Below, piece after piece: positions 43,541-53,391 of a stretch of DNA of 64,000 nucleotides; the first letter of the stretch is position 1; every line of letters begins with the position of its first letter. The notes below the pieces were generated by a model. That model was given only the letters and a program-made list of their open reading frames with translations, ran no database searches and was not told where the DNA came from. A program made the position numbers and the translations under genes. Location: NCBI GenBank assembly GCA_052161605.1, contig CP197409.1; one strand, 5' to 3'. Origin of the DNA: JBKCUI01 sp052161605. GTDB taxonomy: Bacteria > Planctomycetota > Planctomycetia > Pirellulales > Pirellulaceae.

Positions 43541-44577
43541 ATACACGTAACAGGAACCTACTAAACGATTTCAACGGTGCATCTAGGATAATTTCAAGAA
43601 TCTATGGCCATAGTTTTGGTTGTATTTCAGGATTCTATCTACTGCTTCTGCTTTGCTCAGGGCTTTTTGCGGATGAATTTGAGGAATTGCTTGACGGGGT
43701 GCGTTCATCCCGGGAGTCGCTTTATTGCTACTCTTTCACTCTGGTTGATGAATTTCACAGAGATGATCAACCTGTGATTCAATCTACTTGGCATGTTGAA
43801 ATGATTCTGGATGAAGCTCTGTTTCAATTACAATCGACTACGAACCCAAGTTCGTTAGGAAGTGCAACTTCGATCGTCAGGGCTGATGAAGTCTACTATT
43901 ATGATGGCGATTCTGCGTGCGTTCATGGACTTGGAACAGGATCGGGTGCATTTGCATTTAATCCTAGGTTACTCGGAATAAGTATCGGTCCATTTGAAAA
44001 CTCGACCCTTGAAAATTCGCTTAGGATTGGAAGAAGAAAGTCCGGTACGGTTGCAGATTCTGAATGGAATGGTATTTCAGTTAAATCTGTTGAAATAGAT
44101 GATAACGAGGGTGCTAATCTTTCCTTTTTAATCGTTCCCAATCCAGTCTTTCGGGTTTTGAAATACGTGTACGAAGTTCAAGACCTAATTCGAGAAGAAT
44201 GGCATTCTTTCTATGATGATTCCATTTTCAAGGGTGTTTTGCCATACCGGATTGAAATGCACGGAGAAGTTTTCTCGACTTCCACTAAAATGAAGCGAAC
44301 CTACCTGATATCAGACGTTAAAGAAATACCCGCTCGAAAGTTTGATTTCATCGATTTGAAAATGCCTTTGAATACGGCCGTAAGTGATATACGGATTCGG
44401 CAACGTTTGGGATATTGGGACGGCGAAAAACTAGCAGAAAACATCGTTACTAAGAAAACCTCCAAGGAAAAGGAATCAGACACAAAAACTCGAAGTTTTG
44501 GGCTAACGCTACCGTTGCTCATTGCGATTTTGATTGGACTTTTTATCTTTGCCTTTGTGAAGCGAACTCGAAGCTAG
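43537..44577 (+). CDS. Anchored secreted protein (LolA-like), island C
   Basis: 346 residues from GTG 43537; the frame is open to 43417 inside the peptide gene, but the 4-bp overlap and position of the signal helix (about 31-48, ending GLFADEF) favour this start. Body with SLYCYSFTLVDEFHRDDQ and VRADEVYYYDGDSACVHG; C-terminal helix (about 323-341) and tail VKRTRS. Same plan as the other modules' anchored proteins. The long basic N-terminal region before the helix is unusual. Confidence 0.76.
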   Translation: MNTRNRNLLNDFNGASRIISRIYGHSFGCISGFYLLLLLCSGLFADEFEELLDGVRSSRESLYCYSFTLVDEFHRDDQPVIQSTWHVEMILDEALFQLQSTTNPSSLGSATSIVRADEVYYYDGDSACVHGLGTGSGAFAFNPRLLGISIGPFENSTLENSLRIGRRKSGTVADSEWNGISVKSVEIDDNEGANLSFLIVPNPVFRVLKYVYEVQDLIREEWHSFYDDSIFKGVLPYRIEMHGEVFSTSTKMKRTYLISDVKEIPARKFDFIDLKMPLNTAVSDIRIRQRLGYWDGEKLAENIVTKKTSKEKESDTKTRSFGLTLPLLIAILIGLFIFAFVKRTRS

Positions 44578-44704
44578 GTCAGTCTTACGGGTATGTCTTT
44601 TTATGCGAAAATTTATGTTTTACTAAGATGGAGGTGCAATGCAATTTTGCTGCAATTCGAGGATGGTAATCAGCGACCCGCATGTTTCTTAAGTAATCCA
44701 TTCC

Positions 44705-46615
44705 ATGACTGAGACCAAAAGCCCTCGTAAAGCGATTGCCATCGTCTCGGTGATCGCGCTCAATCTTTTGATGGCGTGCGTCCTCGCGAGAGCGGCGTGG
44801 GTGGCGTCTCCTACCTTCGATGAAACAGCCCACTTTGCGAGTGGAATTGTTCTGGCCCAATACGCGGACCCAGGCTACTTTCGGGTCAATCCGCCAGCCA
44901 ACAAATGGTTGATCGCTTTCGTCGAACCCATCATCCCTGTTCTCGAATTGCCCCCTGTTGTTCCCTCTACACAACAAAGCAACGCCTCTCGAATGGAGTT
45001 CCAATTCGGACAGCAAGTCATGTCCGACAACGAGGCGAATTACAGGCGAGGGCTATGGATTGCCCGAATGGCTCGGATTCCCGTGATGCTGCTCGGTTCG
45101 TGGTTGTTGTGGCTGGCATGTTGTTCCATGCCAATGCTTTCCAGGGTACTGGTACAAGCGTTCTGGTGTACTTCGCCTCTCATCCTCGGTCACGGATGGA
45201 TTGTATCGGCGGATGCACCGGCCGGTGTGGCCATGGCAGCGATTCTGTGGACGGGACTGCCGTTGATGCGTCACGCATCGCTAAAGTCTGTTGTATTCTC
45301 TGGTGTCGCATGGGGGGTTGCCATCGGGACCAAGTTCACGTTTGCTCCGTTGTATTTGGCTTTTCCATTGGTAATCGAAGGAAGTCGTTGGGCGACGAGA
45401 CAAGAATTTTCGTGGCGAGGACTGTTGCTTCGCTGGCCAATCCATGCATTGGTGGCTTGCATGACACTCCATGCACTCTATCTGTTTCAAGAGCCGTTGG
45501 TTCCGATTGGCAAACATGAGTTTATCAGCATGGAGTTTCGTGACTTTCGATTCGAGCGAGCGAAAACCCAATCGACATTCCAGCAATTGGTCTCGTATGT
45601 TCCGTCTCCGTTTCCACGTCTATTCTTAGAAGGAATCGACCAACAGCTTGCCGATATGAATCGGCCCCGTGGTGCCTATCTTTTGGGAAAACGGATCGAG
45701 GGTCCTCTGCCTTGGTTCTTTCTGGTTGCGTTTTGGGTCAAAGAACAACCTGCGGTACCGATAGCGCTATGTATTGGAATGGGTGGAGTGATACTAAGTG
45801 GCGTACAAACAATACGCCGACCAAGGGGTAACCGCGAGCGCAGCTTAGATGGCTTAGCAGATTCTGTACGTGACGAGCGGTTTCATTTGAATCTGTTTTG
45901 TTTTTTGTTTCTGCTGTTTATGGGACTTCTGTTTCAGTCTCAAGAGAATTTGGTTTGGAACATGCGTTATCTCATCCCGGCGTTGCCCGTGTTGTATGTA
46001 TTGGCTGCCGGGTGTTTGCCCTCAGTACTGAGCAGAGAGGTGGGAGGGAGAACACTTGGGACGGTTATCGGGAGAGGACTGCTTGGTCTGATCGTGGTGT
46101 TTATGGTTTGGGACATGAGTTTTAAATGGTCCCATCCGTTCTCGTATACCAATCCGTTCTTTGGGGGAGCGTATCGAACTCCGATGGCGCTCAACGACAG
46201 CAATTTTGACTACGGACAAGATGTGTACCATGTTGCCGCTTGGCTCGAACGTGAGAAATCCGAGAGAGCTCTTGATGAACCGATCTATCGCATCGTTTCG
46301 GGATTTGGTCGGGAGGCATTGGAGTCGTGGTCCGAGGTGGGGAATCGAGAGCAGATCGAGAGAGCGATTGCCAACGCCAAGAGTCGCACAACAACTCCAA
46401 GGTCTACAACTGATTTGTCTCGAACTAGAAAGCTTCGAACGCCGTTGGTGGTATCACGGAGTTTGTATCATGCCGAGCCGTGGGGGATCCGGTACAGCGA
46501 CTTTGATACTGCGACGCTCGCACGGGAGGATTTGCCGTTACTTCAAGAGTTGCTTCTCATGGAGCCCGCTGCGTGGATCACGCCGACGGTCGCCGTGTAC
46601 GATTGCGGGGAATAG
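44705..46615 (+). CDS. GT-C membrane glycosyltransferase, island C
   Basis: 636 residues with about ten helices and the module's motifs: SPTFDETAHFASGIVLA, FRVNPPANKWLIAFVEP and ALNDSNFDYGQDVYHVAAW. Intact counterpart of the truncated copy at 40813, and its 3' end is echoed as short remnants at 54205 and 56501. Preceded by a 127-bp gap after the LolA-like gene. Expected to use a polyprenyl-phosphate sugar on the outer membrane face. Confidence 0.86.
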   Translation: MTETKSPRKAIAIVSVIALNLLMACVLARAAWVASPTFDETAHFASGIVLAQYADPGYFRVNPPANKWLIAFVEPIIPVLELPPVVPSTQQSNASRMEFQFGQQVMSDNEANYRRGLWIARMARIPVMLLGSWLLWLACCSMPMLSRVLVQAFWCTSPLILGHGWIVSADAPAGVAMAAILWTGLPLMRHASLKSVVFSGVAWGVAIGTKFTFAPLYLAFPLVIEGSRWATRQEFSWRGLLLRWPIHALVACMTLHALYLFQEPLVPIGKHEFISMEFRDFRFERAKTQSTFQQLVSYVPSPFPRLFLEGIDQQLADMNRPRGAYLLGKRIEGPLPWFFLVAFWVKEQPAVPIALCIGMGGVILSGVQTIRRPRGNRERSLDGLADSVRDERFHLNLFCFLFLLFMGLLFQSQENLVWNMRYLIPALPVLYVLAAGCLPSVLSREVGGRTLGTVIGRGLLGLIVVFMVWDMSFKWSHPFSYTNPFFGGAYRTPMALNDSNFDYGQDVYHVAAWLEREKSERALDEPIYRIVSGFGREALESWSEVGNREQIERAIANAKSRTTTPRSTTDLSRTRKLRTPLVVSRSLYHAEPWGIRYSDFDTATLAREDLPLLQELLLMEPAAWITPTVAVYDCGE

Positions 46616-46621
46616 CTGGAC

Positions 46622-46905
46622 TCGCAAGAATTACGTAGCTGGACTCGCAAGAGTTCTGTATCTTGTTTTCCAAACCGCGTGGAGGCGAATGGCTCACGAT
46701 GCGAGTCTCAGTGCTCTCTGTGTTTCAAAAAATTTGAAAAAATATTTTCACGCAAGAAAACGCGTTGCGAAAAGCGGTTTTTTCAACAGAAAAACAGGAT
46801 TTTGGAGCGCGCACCGCAGAAGAATCGAGAGCACAGTGAAAAAATCTTTCCAGAATTCCTGTCCGCATCGAGCAAAAAAGTTGCATTACTACTGCAGAGG
46901 GCTTT
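46622..46905. repeat. Dispersed ~270-bp repeat, copy R3
   Basis: Two copies of GGACTCGCAAGA, then CTCTGTGTTTCAAAAAAT, GCGAAAAGCGGTTTTTTC and GCATCGAGCAAAAAAGTTGC. Directly follows the GT-C stop. The rest of the gap up to the insertion element at 47063 shows nothing further. Confidence 0.75.
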
Positions 46906-47062
46906 CCACTACGAGAAGACTCCGGCTTTGACTCAACGGGTACGTGTGAACGCAGTAGTTCCCAAAGCGTACGGATGATGTCTGTTTGCCAAAGCGGAAG
47001 TTTTGGGAACGTTACACTACATTTCGCATCTGTGTGATTAGTGGAGTGGTGGAATGCCCATT

Positions 47063-48753
47063 GGGTGTGACCGGCTCATCGTTGCTTAGTCGGTAGTGAG
47101 TCGCGATTTGCTAGCACAAGATATTGTGGCATCATTTCCGGCGACAACCAATTGGTTTCGTTTTCAGTATTGAGAGAGATAATAAGGGTAACGGCGAGCT
47201 TTTTCGTCGGTTCTCAATCACGGAGTCAAATCATGAACGAATCGTTGGATTTCCAGAATGTAGATTGTATTGTCGCACAGCTTAAAGAGCTGGCTAACAC
47301 AGCTTTTCGTACGGGGCAAGCGATCGACCAAACGGAGCTTGATTTACACAAGCGACTAATGGCTCTCGGACATGCATTGATTGGAACAATCATCGAGCAA
47401 GCAGGCCAGGGAGATGTTGGACCTACCATCGAGAAGAAAGGGCGAGTCTATAATCGAATGCCCAAACGGACTCGGAGGTATCGCTCCATCTTTGGCGATT
47501 TCAGAATCGAACGCTACGTCTATGGAACAACACCCGATCAAGCGATCCAAGCCATTCCTTTGGACGAGCATTTAGGGCTCCCGCAGAATGATTATTCCTT
47601 GGTCTTCGAGTCGTGGGTCGGAACTCATGCGACCGAATCTTCCTTCCATAAAGCGGTTGGGTTACTGGAACGAATCACGTCACTCCACGTCCCAGTCGAC
47701 AGCGCCGAACGGATCGGAAGCCGATTGGGAAAATCAGCGGCCTTGGTACTCGATAATCCGCCATCGATCGATCGAGCTACCGAGGCAGAACTCTTGGTCC
47801 AAACCAGTGACAACAAAGGCATCCCGATGGTACGCAAGCAAACGGAAAAAACACCTGTGGGTGCTTCTGTCGAACGCATGGGCCCCAAGCCGGGGCAGAA
47901 ACAAATGGCGTGCATGGCCGGAGTGTATACCGTAGATCGCGATGTTCGAACGGCTACAGAAATCATTGATGCTTTATTCCATGAGCCTGAGTCAGGCGAG
48001 ACAAGTAGATCAGAAGCTAAGCCGAAGAATCCTCGGTACTTTGGGGCGTTGACCAAGCATGATTCTAACGGAAACGTGATCGGTAAGTCCGCTGAAGAGC
48101 AAGCTCAGCAATGGCTAACTGCCAATACGCTCCGACGCCACCGAGAGGGTCAAGAGATTTTGGTTATGCACGACGGGCAACCATCACTTTGGAACTTAGC
48201 GCATGAGTACCAGGAGGGATGGAACACGATTGAAATACTGGACCTGATGCATGTACTTCCGCGAATCTGGGCAGCCGCGAAGATCATCCAACCAGATTCG
48301 CAAAGCTCGTATGTTCGCGAACAGCTGCTGCTACTGCTTAAGGGAACCGAAGGTCTAATGATCATAGGAATCAAGACTGCGATGAGACGCAAGGGCATAA
48401 AAAAAGCACAACGCGAAGAGCTTGGCAAGATCGTGAAGTATTTGGAAAACAACCGCTCACGAATCAAGTACGGTGAGTATTTGGCAAAAGGCTATCCGAT
48501 ATGCACTGGGTATATTGAAGGAGCCTGTCGGCATGTGCCCAAGGATCGAATGGAAAAGAGTGGGATGAGATGGAAGGAAAAAGGAGCCCAGACCATGCTG
48601 AACCTTCGCTGCATCGAAGCGAGTGAGCTTTGGGATGTCTTAGCCACAACGCACCGAACGGTAAACCTCTCGATCTACGGTAAGAAACGAGTGAACTATA
48701 GCGATCAGTTCTTGGCAATGGCGTCGTAACTAACAGAACAACCGGTCACACCC
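47063..48753 (+). mobile_element. Intact ISKra4-type insertion sequence
   Basis: 1691 bp bounded by inverted ends GGGTGTGACCGG (47063-47074) and CCGGTCACACCC (48742-48753). The 9-bp target duplication ATGCCCATT flanks it exactly at 47054-47062 and 48754-48762. Perfect duplication and intact transposase point to recent insertion, 75 bp before the island D peptide gene, where it may have displaced upstream control sequence. Confidence 0.93.
47233..48729 (+). CDS. ISKra4 family transposase
   Basis: About 498 residues from ATG 47233; the frame opens at 47152 but the family starts near MNESLDFQNV. Typical stretches: RYRSIFGDFRIERYVYG near residue 80, the WVGTHATESSFHKAVGLLE region, ILVMHDGQPSLWN with a catalytic-type Asp, and the C-terminal GYIEGACRHVPKDRMEKSG then RWKEKGAQTMLNLR with the conserved Glu. 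DDE-type enzyme that cuts and joins the element ends. Single gene of the element. Confidence 0.92.
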   Translation: MNESLDFQNVDCIVAQLKELANTAFRTGQAIDQTELDLHKRLMALGHALIGTIIEQAGQGDVGPTIEKKGRVYNRMPKRTRRYRSIFGDFRIERYVYGTTPDQAIQAIPLDEHLGLPQNDYSLVFESWVGTHATESSFHKAVGLLERITSLHVPVDSAERIGSRLGKSAALVLDNPPSIDRATEAELLVQTSDNKGIPMVRKQTEKTPVGASVERMGPKPGQKQMACMAGVYTVDRDVRTATEIIDALFHEPESGETSRSEAKPKNPRYFGALTKHDSNGNVIGKSAEEQAQQWLTANTLRRHREGQEILVMHDGQPSLWNLAHEYQEGWNTIEILDLMHVLPRIWAAAKIIQPDSQSSYVREQLLLLLKGTEGLMIIGIKTAMRRKGIKKAQREELGKIVKYLENNRSRIKYGEYLAKGYPICTGYIEGACRHVPKDRMEKSGMRWKEKGAQTMLNLRCIEASELWDVLATTHRTVNLSIYGKKRVNYSDQFLAMAS

Positions 48754-48827
48754 ATGCCCATTGAATTGTTCGATTGACCGATTCGTACCATGTCAAATTT
48801 TTCGTTTCCATTACTAGGAGAATTGTT

Positions 48828-49247
48828 ATGCTGAGACTGAAATTGTTTGCTTTGGCTCTTGCGGGTGCTACTGCGCTTTGGGCACCCGTGAATGGAGCGA
48901 ATTTGGGTGATTGAGTAGGTGGCAACTTTGGTAATATCGATTGGAAAAAGAAATGCAAAGACAAGAGCTATTGTGTGGGTGCGCTAAACACCTGCCTACC
49001 TACCGATCAACCTGTTAGCGTCCCAAATAATGGGAATACGTTCCATGGTTACAAAGCGTCGGCTCGTAAGAAGACCGGAACTTGTCAGGATGTTGACTAT
49101 GGCATATGGGGTTGCAGAACTTGCTCAGGAACAGTTGTCTGTGCAAAATTGACCTACTTCACCATAATACAGTTGCGGCCAGATGGAACTTACACTTGCG
49201 TGGGGATATCCATTACCCGCGACAAATTATCTGGAAACTGCATCTAA
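48828..49247 (+). pseudogene. Cys-rich peptide with Gly-Gly leader, interrupted by in-frame TGA
   Basis: From ATG 48828 (GGAG 9 bp upstream) the frame encodes an export helix MLRLKLFALALAGATALWAP, then NLGD, a TGA at 48912-48914 (codon 29), then VGGNFGNIDWKKKC and an open frame to 49247. Without the TGA the product would be 139 residues with a Gly-Gly leader end and 9 Cys, the same size as the island A peptide. The rest of the frame has no further damage. A CGA-to-TGA change would be enough. No selenocysteine-type hairpin is evident after the TGA. Possible re-start at GTG 48975 would lack an export signal. Confidence 0.75.
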
Positions 49248-49288
49248 TCGAAACGAGCGTTGCGTCGAAAAACCATAGGAGTGTTTGA

Positions 49289-50359
49289 ATGGCTGGTCTG
49301 GCTTTTCTCACGTTTTTGGTCATCCAGGTCCCCTCGGCTCTCGAGGTTGCGGCTGAGGAGTCTTTGGACAATCTCGCAAAGTGCGATAACTTTTATTGCG
49401 AGTTTGAGTTGAAAAAAGTACGCCTTGCGAAGGGGGATTTGCGAGACTTTCCAATCGATGCTTGTACAGATATTGCCACCTGCCGAGTTCAATGGTGGAA
49501 GATTGGGGGTGTCATGAAGTACTCTTTGGGTAGTATCAACAATCTTGAGCCCGGAGTAGTGATAGATTCAGGAGAATTCAGTGGAGAATACCTTAATGGC
49601 TGGTCCGAACAGCAGATCTTGTCGGATGGAAATTTCACCCTCGTTTTAACCGACGATCGACTTGGTCAGGTTTTCTCGAGGAGCAACGACTTTCCAGGTC
49701 CCGAGATAACTCCCCTTAACCTCTTCGGCATATTTGGATCTGATCTCAAAAGTTTTCCGGGTCATGTGATTCGGGGCGCCGGAAAGTTTCTGAAGATCGA
49801 TCAGGTTGACCTAACGAATGACAAGGTATCATTTCGATCCACATCCATCAGTCGCCCCAAGGACTCGGCAGAAATTCGGTACACGCTCGATTCTTTGAAG
49901 GGAATGAGTCCAGTGCACGTCGAGATTAAGTTTACGAATGTCGAGGGAGTTGCTCAGGTTCGTGAGTTCTCGCAAATCAATGGTGCTTGGTTTCCGTCCG
50001 TGGTGACTTACGCTCAACAAAATACTTCCTCAAGCGACGCACCAGAAGGGATGATACTCAATGTGATATCTCTTCGTCCCTTCTCTGAGTCGTCCGCTCT
50101 AGGGCTCAAACTACAAAAAGGTACGGTCCTCAACGATGATATCGAAGATCACGTTCAGCTAACTCTGGACCGGGAAAGAGATATCAAGTTGTCTGATCTA
50201 TCGCTGCTGCACAAAGAGTTAAGCCAGCCAGACATCGACGTAGAGATCGGAGCACGCGATCACACCTCGAATTCGCGAATGATTTTTCGAGTTGTGACTG
50301 GCTGTTTGTTCGTTGTGATTGCCTACTTACTAGTCAGCATGCGCAATAAGCGACAGTGA
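49289..50359 (+). CDS. Anchored secreted protein (LolA-like), island D
   Basis: 356 residues from ATG 49289, with TAGGAG about 10 bp upstream. Signal peptide ends near EVAAEE at 23. Body: LAKCDNFYCEFELKKVRL, then VMKYSLGSINNLEPGVV and LNLFGIFGSDLKSFPGHV. C-terminal helix (about 333-350) with tail MRNKRQ. Belongs to the same architectural class as the genes at 39765, 43537 and 55461. Confidence 0.77.
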   Translation: MAGLAFLTFLVIQVPSALEVAAEESLDNLAKCDNFYCEFELKKVRLAKGDLRDFPIDACTDIATCRVQWWKIGGVMKYSLGSINNLEPGVVIDSGEFSGEYLNGWSEQQILSDGNFTLVLTDDRLGQVFSRSNDFPGPEITPLNLFGIFGSDLKSFPGHVIRGAGKFLKIDQVDLTNDKVSFRSTSISRPKDSAEIRYTLDSLKGMSPVHVEIKFTNVEGVAQVREFSQINGAWFPSVVTYAQQNTSSSDAPEGMILNVISLRPFSESSALGLKLQKGTVLNDDIEDHVQLTLDRERDIKLSDLSLLHKELSQPDIDVEIGARDHTSNSRMIFRVVTGCLFVVIAYLLVSMRNKRQ

Positions 50360-50431
50360 TTGCCGAGACAATACAAAGTGCGAGCCGCCAGTGATACGTC
50401 GTTGAATCAACAACCTTCGTTAATAGCAAGG

Positions 50432-52213
50432 ATGATGTTCGTTTCTCGATTTCCCGGATTGCTGGTGATATTGCTTTTGATCCACACAGGTCTGCTGGTC
50501 TGTGCCGCCTCGAGAAACGGCCCCGGCTTTGACGAGATCGGGCACTTACCCGCCGGAATCTGTTACTGGAGAAGTGGAAATACCAGCCTCTATCGCGTCA
50601 ACCCACCACTAGCTCGGGCAATGGCTGGCTTGACACTCGGTTGCTTGGCCCTAGACGTTGCCGACACAGATGTTCCTGAAGGTAGTCTCGCAAGAACGGA
50701 GTTTGATGTCGGAGAGAACTTCTGGTCTACGCATGGCAGCAATGCTTATTGGTATCTGACACTCGCTCGGTGGACGAGCATCACTTGGAGCTTGATGGCA
50801 GCGGTAGTAATCTTTCTGTGGTCTCGAGACCTATATGGGCCGGAAGCTGGTTTGATCAGCGCAATGTTATGGTGCTTTTGCCCGTTTGTTCTAACCAACG
50901 CACAACTCATTACGCCTGACACCTGCGCTGCGGCAACAGGATTGTTGACTGCCTACAATTTTTGGCATTGGACTCAGCGATCAACTGTAAAGCGGACCTA
51001 TGAATTCGGCGTTACGCTTGGGATTGCGATGCTCTCGAAATTTGTTTGGATCTTTTTGCCGTTGCTGTTTGTAACGTTGTGGTGTGTCTTGTTGCCACTG
51101 AAAGGACGAATTATTAGCTCCCGCGAGACGCTTACGCAAGGATTTCTTTTGATTGCGTCACTTGTTTGTGCGTTGCTCGTGGTCAATGTTGGGTATGGGT
51201 TTGTCGGAAGTTTTCGCCAACTGAACTCCTACAGATTCGTATCTGAGCAACTTCGACAACCTGCTCTTCTGGGAAAGAGTGGCAATTGCTTTTCGGATTC
51301 GGTGATCGGAAAACTCCCGGTTCCATTGCCCAGCGACTTCGTGCTTGGAATTGATCGACAGAGATTGGATTTCGAGATCAAGTGGCCATCATATCTTAGG
51401 GGAGAGTGGCGCGAACATGGTTGGTGGTATTACTATCTGTATGGGTTGCTGGTGAAACTCCCAATAGCCTACTTGGTGATCGGAGGGCTAGCCATCGGAC
51501 AGTTGGTCTACATATCCCGCAAACAAGTGGCAGATATGCTTACCTTGCTTTCGCCATCCGTTGCGCTATTCGTCTTCGTAAGCACTCATACTGGGTTCAA
51601 TCATCATGTGCGATATGTGCTACCAGCCCTTCCCATGATTTATGTGTGGCTAGCAGGCGTTTGGAAACCTATGTCGCGTCTGAAGGGGGGGACTGTAGTT
51701 ATCACAGCACTATTCATATCAGGTGTTGTGAGCGTCCTTTCCATGTATCCACATCATCACGCTTATTTCAATGTCATCGGAGGAGGTGCAAAGCAAGGTC
51801 ACTTGCATTTGCTCAACAGCAATTTGGATTGGGGACAAGGAATTCTCGAACTCGCTCGATGGAGCAAGGGCAATCTAAACAACAGACTCGATGGCGTCGC
51901 TTGTAGTTCGCAGCGCCTAATTCGGATGTCGGACATTGGATTGCCGGATTCCGAGGTTCCCAAGGGATTTTCCGATTTGGTCACGCTATCTAAGGAACAA
52001 CTTCGGCAGCGTCGGGAAGAAGGACGTGGCCCCAAGGCTGGAAGATACGCCATTTTTGTAAACGAACTTTATGGTCACCATGGAGCATACAAGTACTTTT
52101 TAAAACTCGAGCCGATCGAGGTAGTCGCTTACACAGTGTTTGTATTTGAAGTCACTGAGGCTGACGTGAATGATTACTGGGCGTCGGTGTTTGGGGAAGT
52201 CGGTGACGAATAA
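50432..52213 (+). CDS. GT-C membrane glycosyltransferase, island D
   Basis: About 593 residues from ATG 50432 (a second ATG follows at once); the frame is open to a TTG at 50360 directly after the previous stop. Motifs: GPGFDEIGHLPAGICYW, LYRVNPPLARAMAGLTLG and LLNSNLDWGQGILELARW, nearly those of island A. About ten helices. The soluble tail has VFVNELYGHHGAYKYFLKLEP. Same presumed role as the other module GT-Cs. Confidence 0.86.
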   Translation: MMFVSRFPGLLVILLLIHTGLLVCAASRNGPGFDEIGHLPAGICYWRSGNTSLYRVNPPLARAMAGLTLGCLALDVADTDVPEGSLARTEFDVGENFWSTHGSNAYWYLTLARWTSITWSLMAAVVIFLWSRDLYGPEAGLISAMLWCFCPFVLTNAQLITPDTCAAATGLLTAYNFWHWTQRSTVKRTYEFGVTLGIAMLSKFVWIFLPLLFVTLWCVLLPLKGRIISSRETLTQGFLLIASLVCALLVVNVGYGFVGSFRQLNSYRFVSEQLRQPALLGKSGNCFSDSVIGKLPVPLPSDFVLGIDRQRLDFEIKWPSYLRGEWREHGWWYYYLYGLLVKLPIAYLVIGGLAIGQLVYISRKQVADMLTLLSPSVALFVFVSTHTGFNHHVRYVLPALPMIYVWLAGVWKPMSRLKGGTVVITALFISGVVSVLSMYPHHHAYFNVIGGGAKQGHLHLLNSNLDWGQGILELARWSKGNLNNRLDGVACSSQRLIRMSDIGLPDSEVPKGFSDLVTLSKEQLRQRREEGRGPKAGRYAIFVNELYGHHGAYKYFLKLEPIEVVAYTVFVFEVTEADVNDYWASVFGEVGDE

Positions 52214-52305
52214 GATCGAAACTGCGGGCCAAGCGTCGCTGGTGGTTTTGTCAGATCACCCCTCGATACTACTTGGTACTAGTAAACAAAGGGGAAACGA
52301 AAATC

Positions 52306-53342
52306 ATGTCAATTGGAACGAACCGAGCCCTCTTGATTATCTGCTTAGCTGGGTTACTTGTCATGCTTTTTTGGTACAACGGATCAGACATCCCCGCGCT
52401 GAGCAAGCGATCAGAGGTGGTGGTTGTGAATGTTCCGGCAGAATTTTTCTCCAACGAATATGATGTTCAGGAAGTCGAGATAGAAGTTCGGAATGAGAGT
52501 TCGATGCCGGTAGGAATTGAACGAATCATCGCCGACTGCTCTTGTACGACTGGTCAAGTTTCGGAGACAAAGATTCTACCAAGGTCAAGCTCAACCGTCC
52601 CATTGACGATTCGTTGGGGGGGTAAATGGGGGCAAAAGGAAATGAACGTTACGATGGCGATGTCCGATTCGACAATGAAACGTTACCTGTTGAAAGTCGA
52701 AAGGTATCCCAGGCTTTCCTTTGAAAAGCAATCCTACTCATTTCTCTGCGCTGATGACAGTGAGTGCTATCAGGAAGTGAGACTTTTTTCAAACTTCGAG
52801 GCGAGCACTCTGGAACGTGTGATACCCGCCCCTGTAGTCGAAAAGATGGGTGAAAACATCGACATTGAGTATCTTGGCGAAGATTTGGAGGCCAACGAAA
52901 CTGTTGGAAAACGTGTGTATCGCTATCGAGTTTGTGCACGTAGAAATGAGTATTCTGAAACGGCCGTTACATTGTCGGCGACTTCTGGCACGGAGCGATG
53001 TGCCTGTCATGTCAAGTTCTATTGGGAAAGCAAAGTGCGAATTGCACCAAGCTCGATATTCCTTGGACATTTGAATCTAATGATAACTTGAGAAAAGAAC
53101 TTGTCGTCGAAAGCCTGAGCACTACGGGCGAACGTATTGAATACAAGGGAATCGTCGGTGAGTCCAGCGCATTCACGGTAACACCACTCGCAAACGACTC
53201 TTCGTCCAAAGTTCCTCTGGTATTGGAAGTTCGAAGTGCAATTCTCTCGCAAGGTCCTTTTGTCGAAACAATCGAAGTGCAGATTTCTGTTAATGGTTCG
53301 GTGGTTCTACTTCCAATTCGTGTCTCGGGCTTCGTTCGATAG
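52306..53342 (+). pseudogene. DUF1573-like gene, island D, frameshifted
   Basis: From ATG 52306: N-terminal helix, then ASH-type domain with RIIADCSCTTGQVSE (CxC signature) and a second domain ending VRIAPSSIFLGHL, after which the frame stops at 53091. The +1-shifted frame continues with ESNDNLRKELVVESLSTTG and closes properly at 53342 (LLPIRVSGFVR). A single indel near 53065-53080 would join them to about 345 residues, the size of the island C protein. Placed after the GT-C here, not before. Confidence 0.75.
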
Positions 53343-53391
53343 CTTCTGCTCGTTGGCTACTTCTTCCTAGACGACGAAAAGGGGACGGGGG

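Noticed and set aside
48912..48914. Selenocysteine codon
   Set aside because: No clear bacterial SECIS-type hairpin follows the TGA, and the codon falls in a leader segment where Sec would have no evident use.
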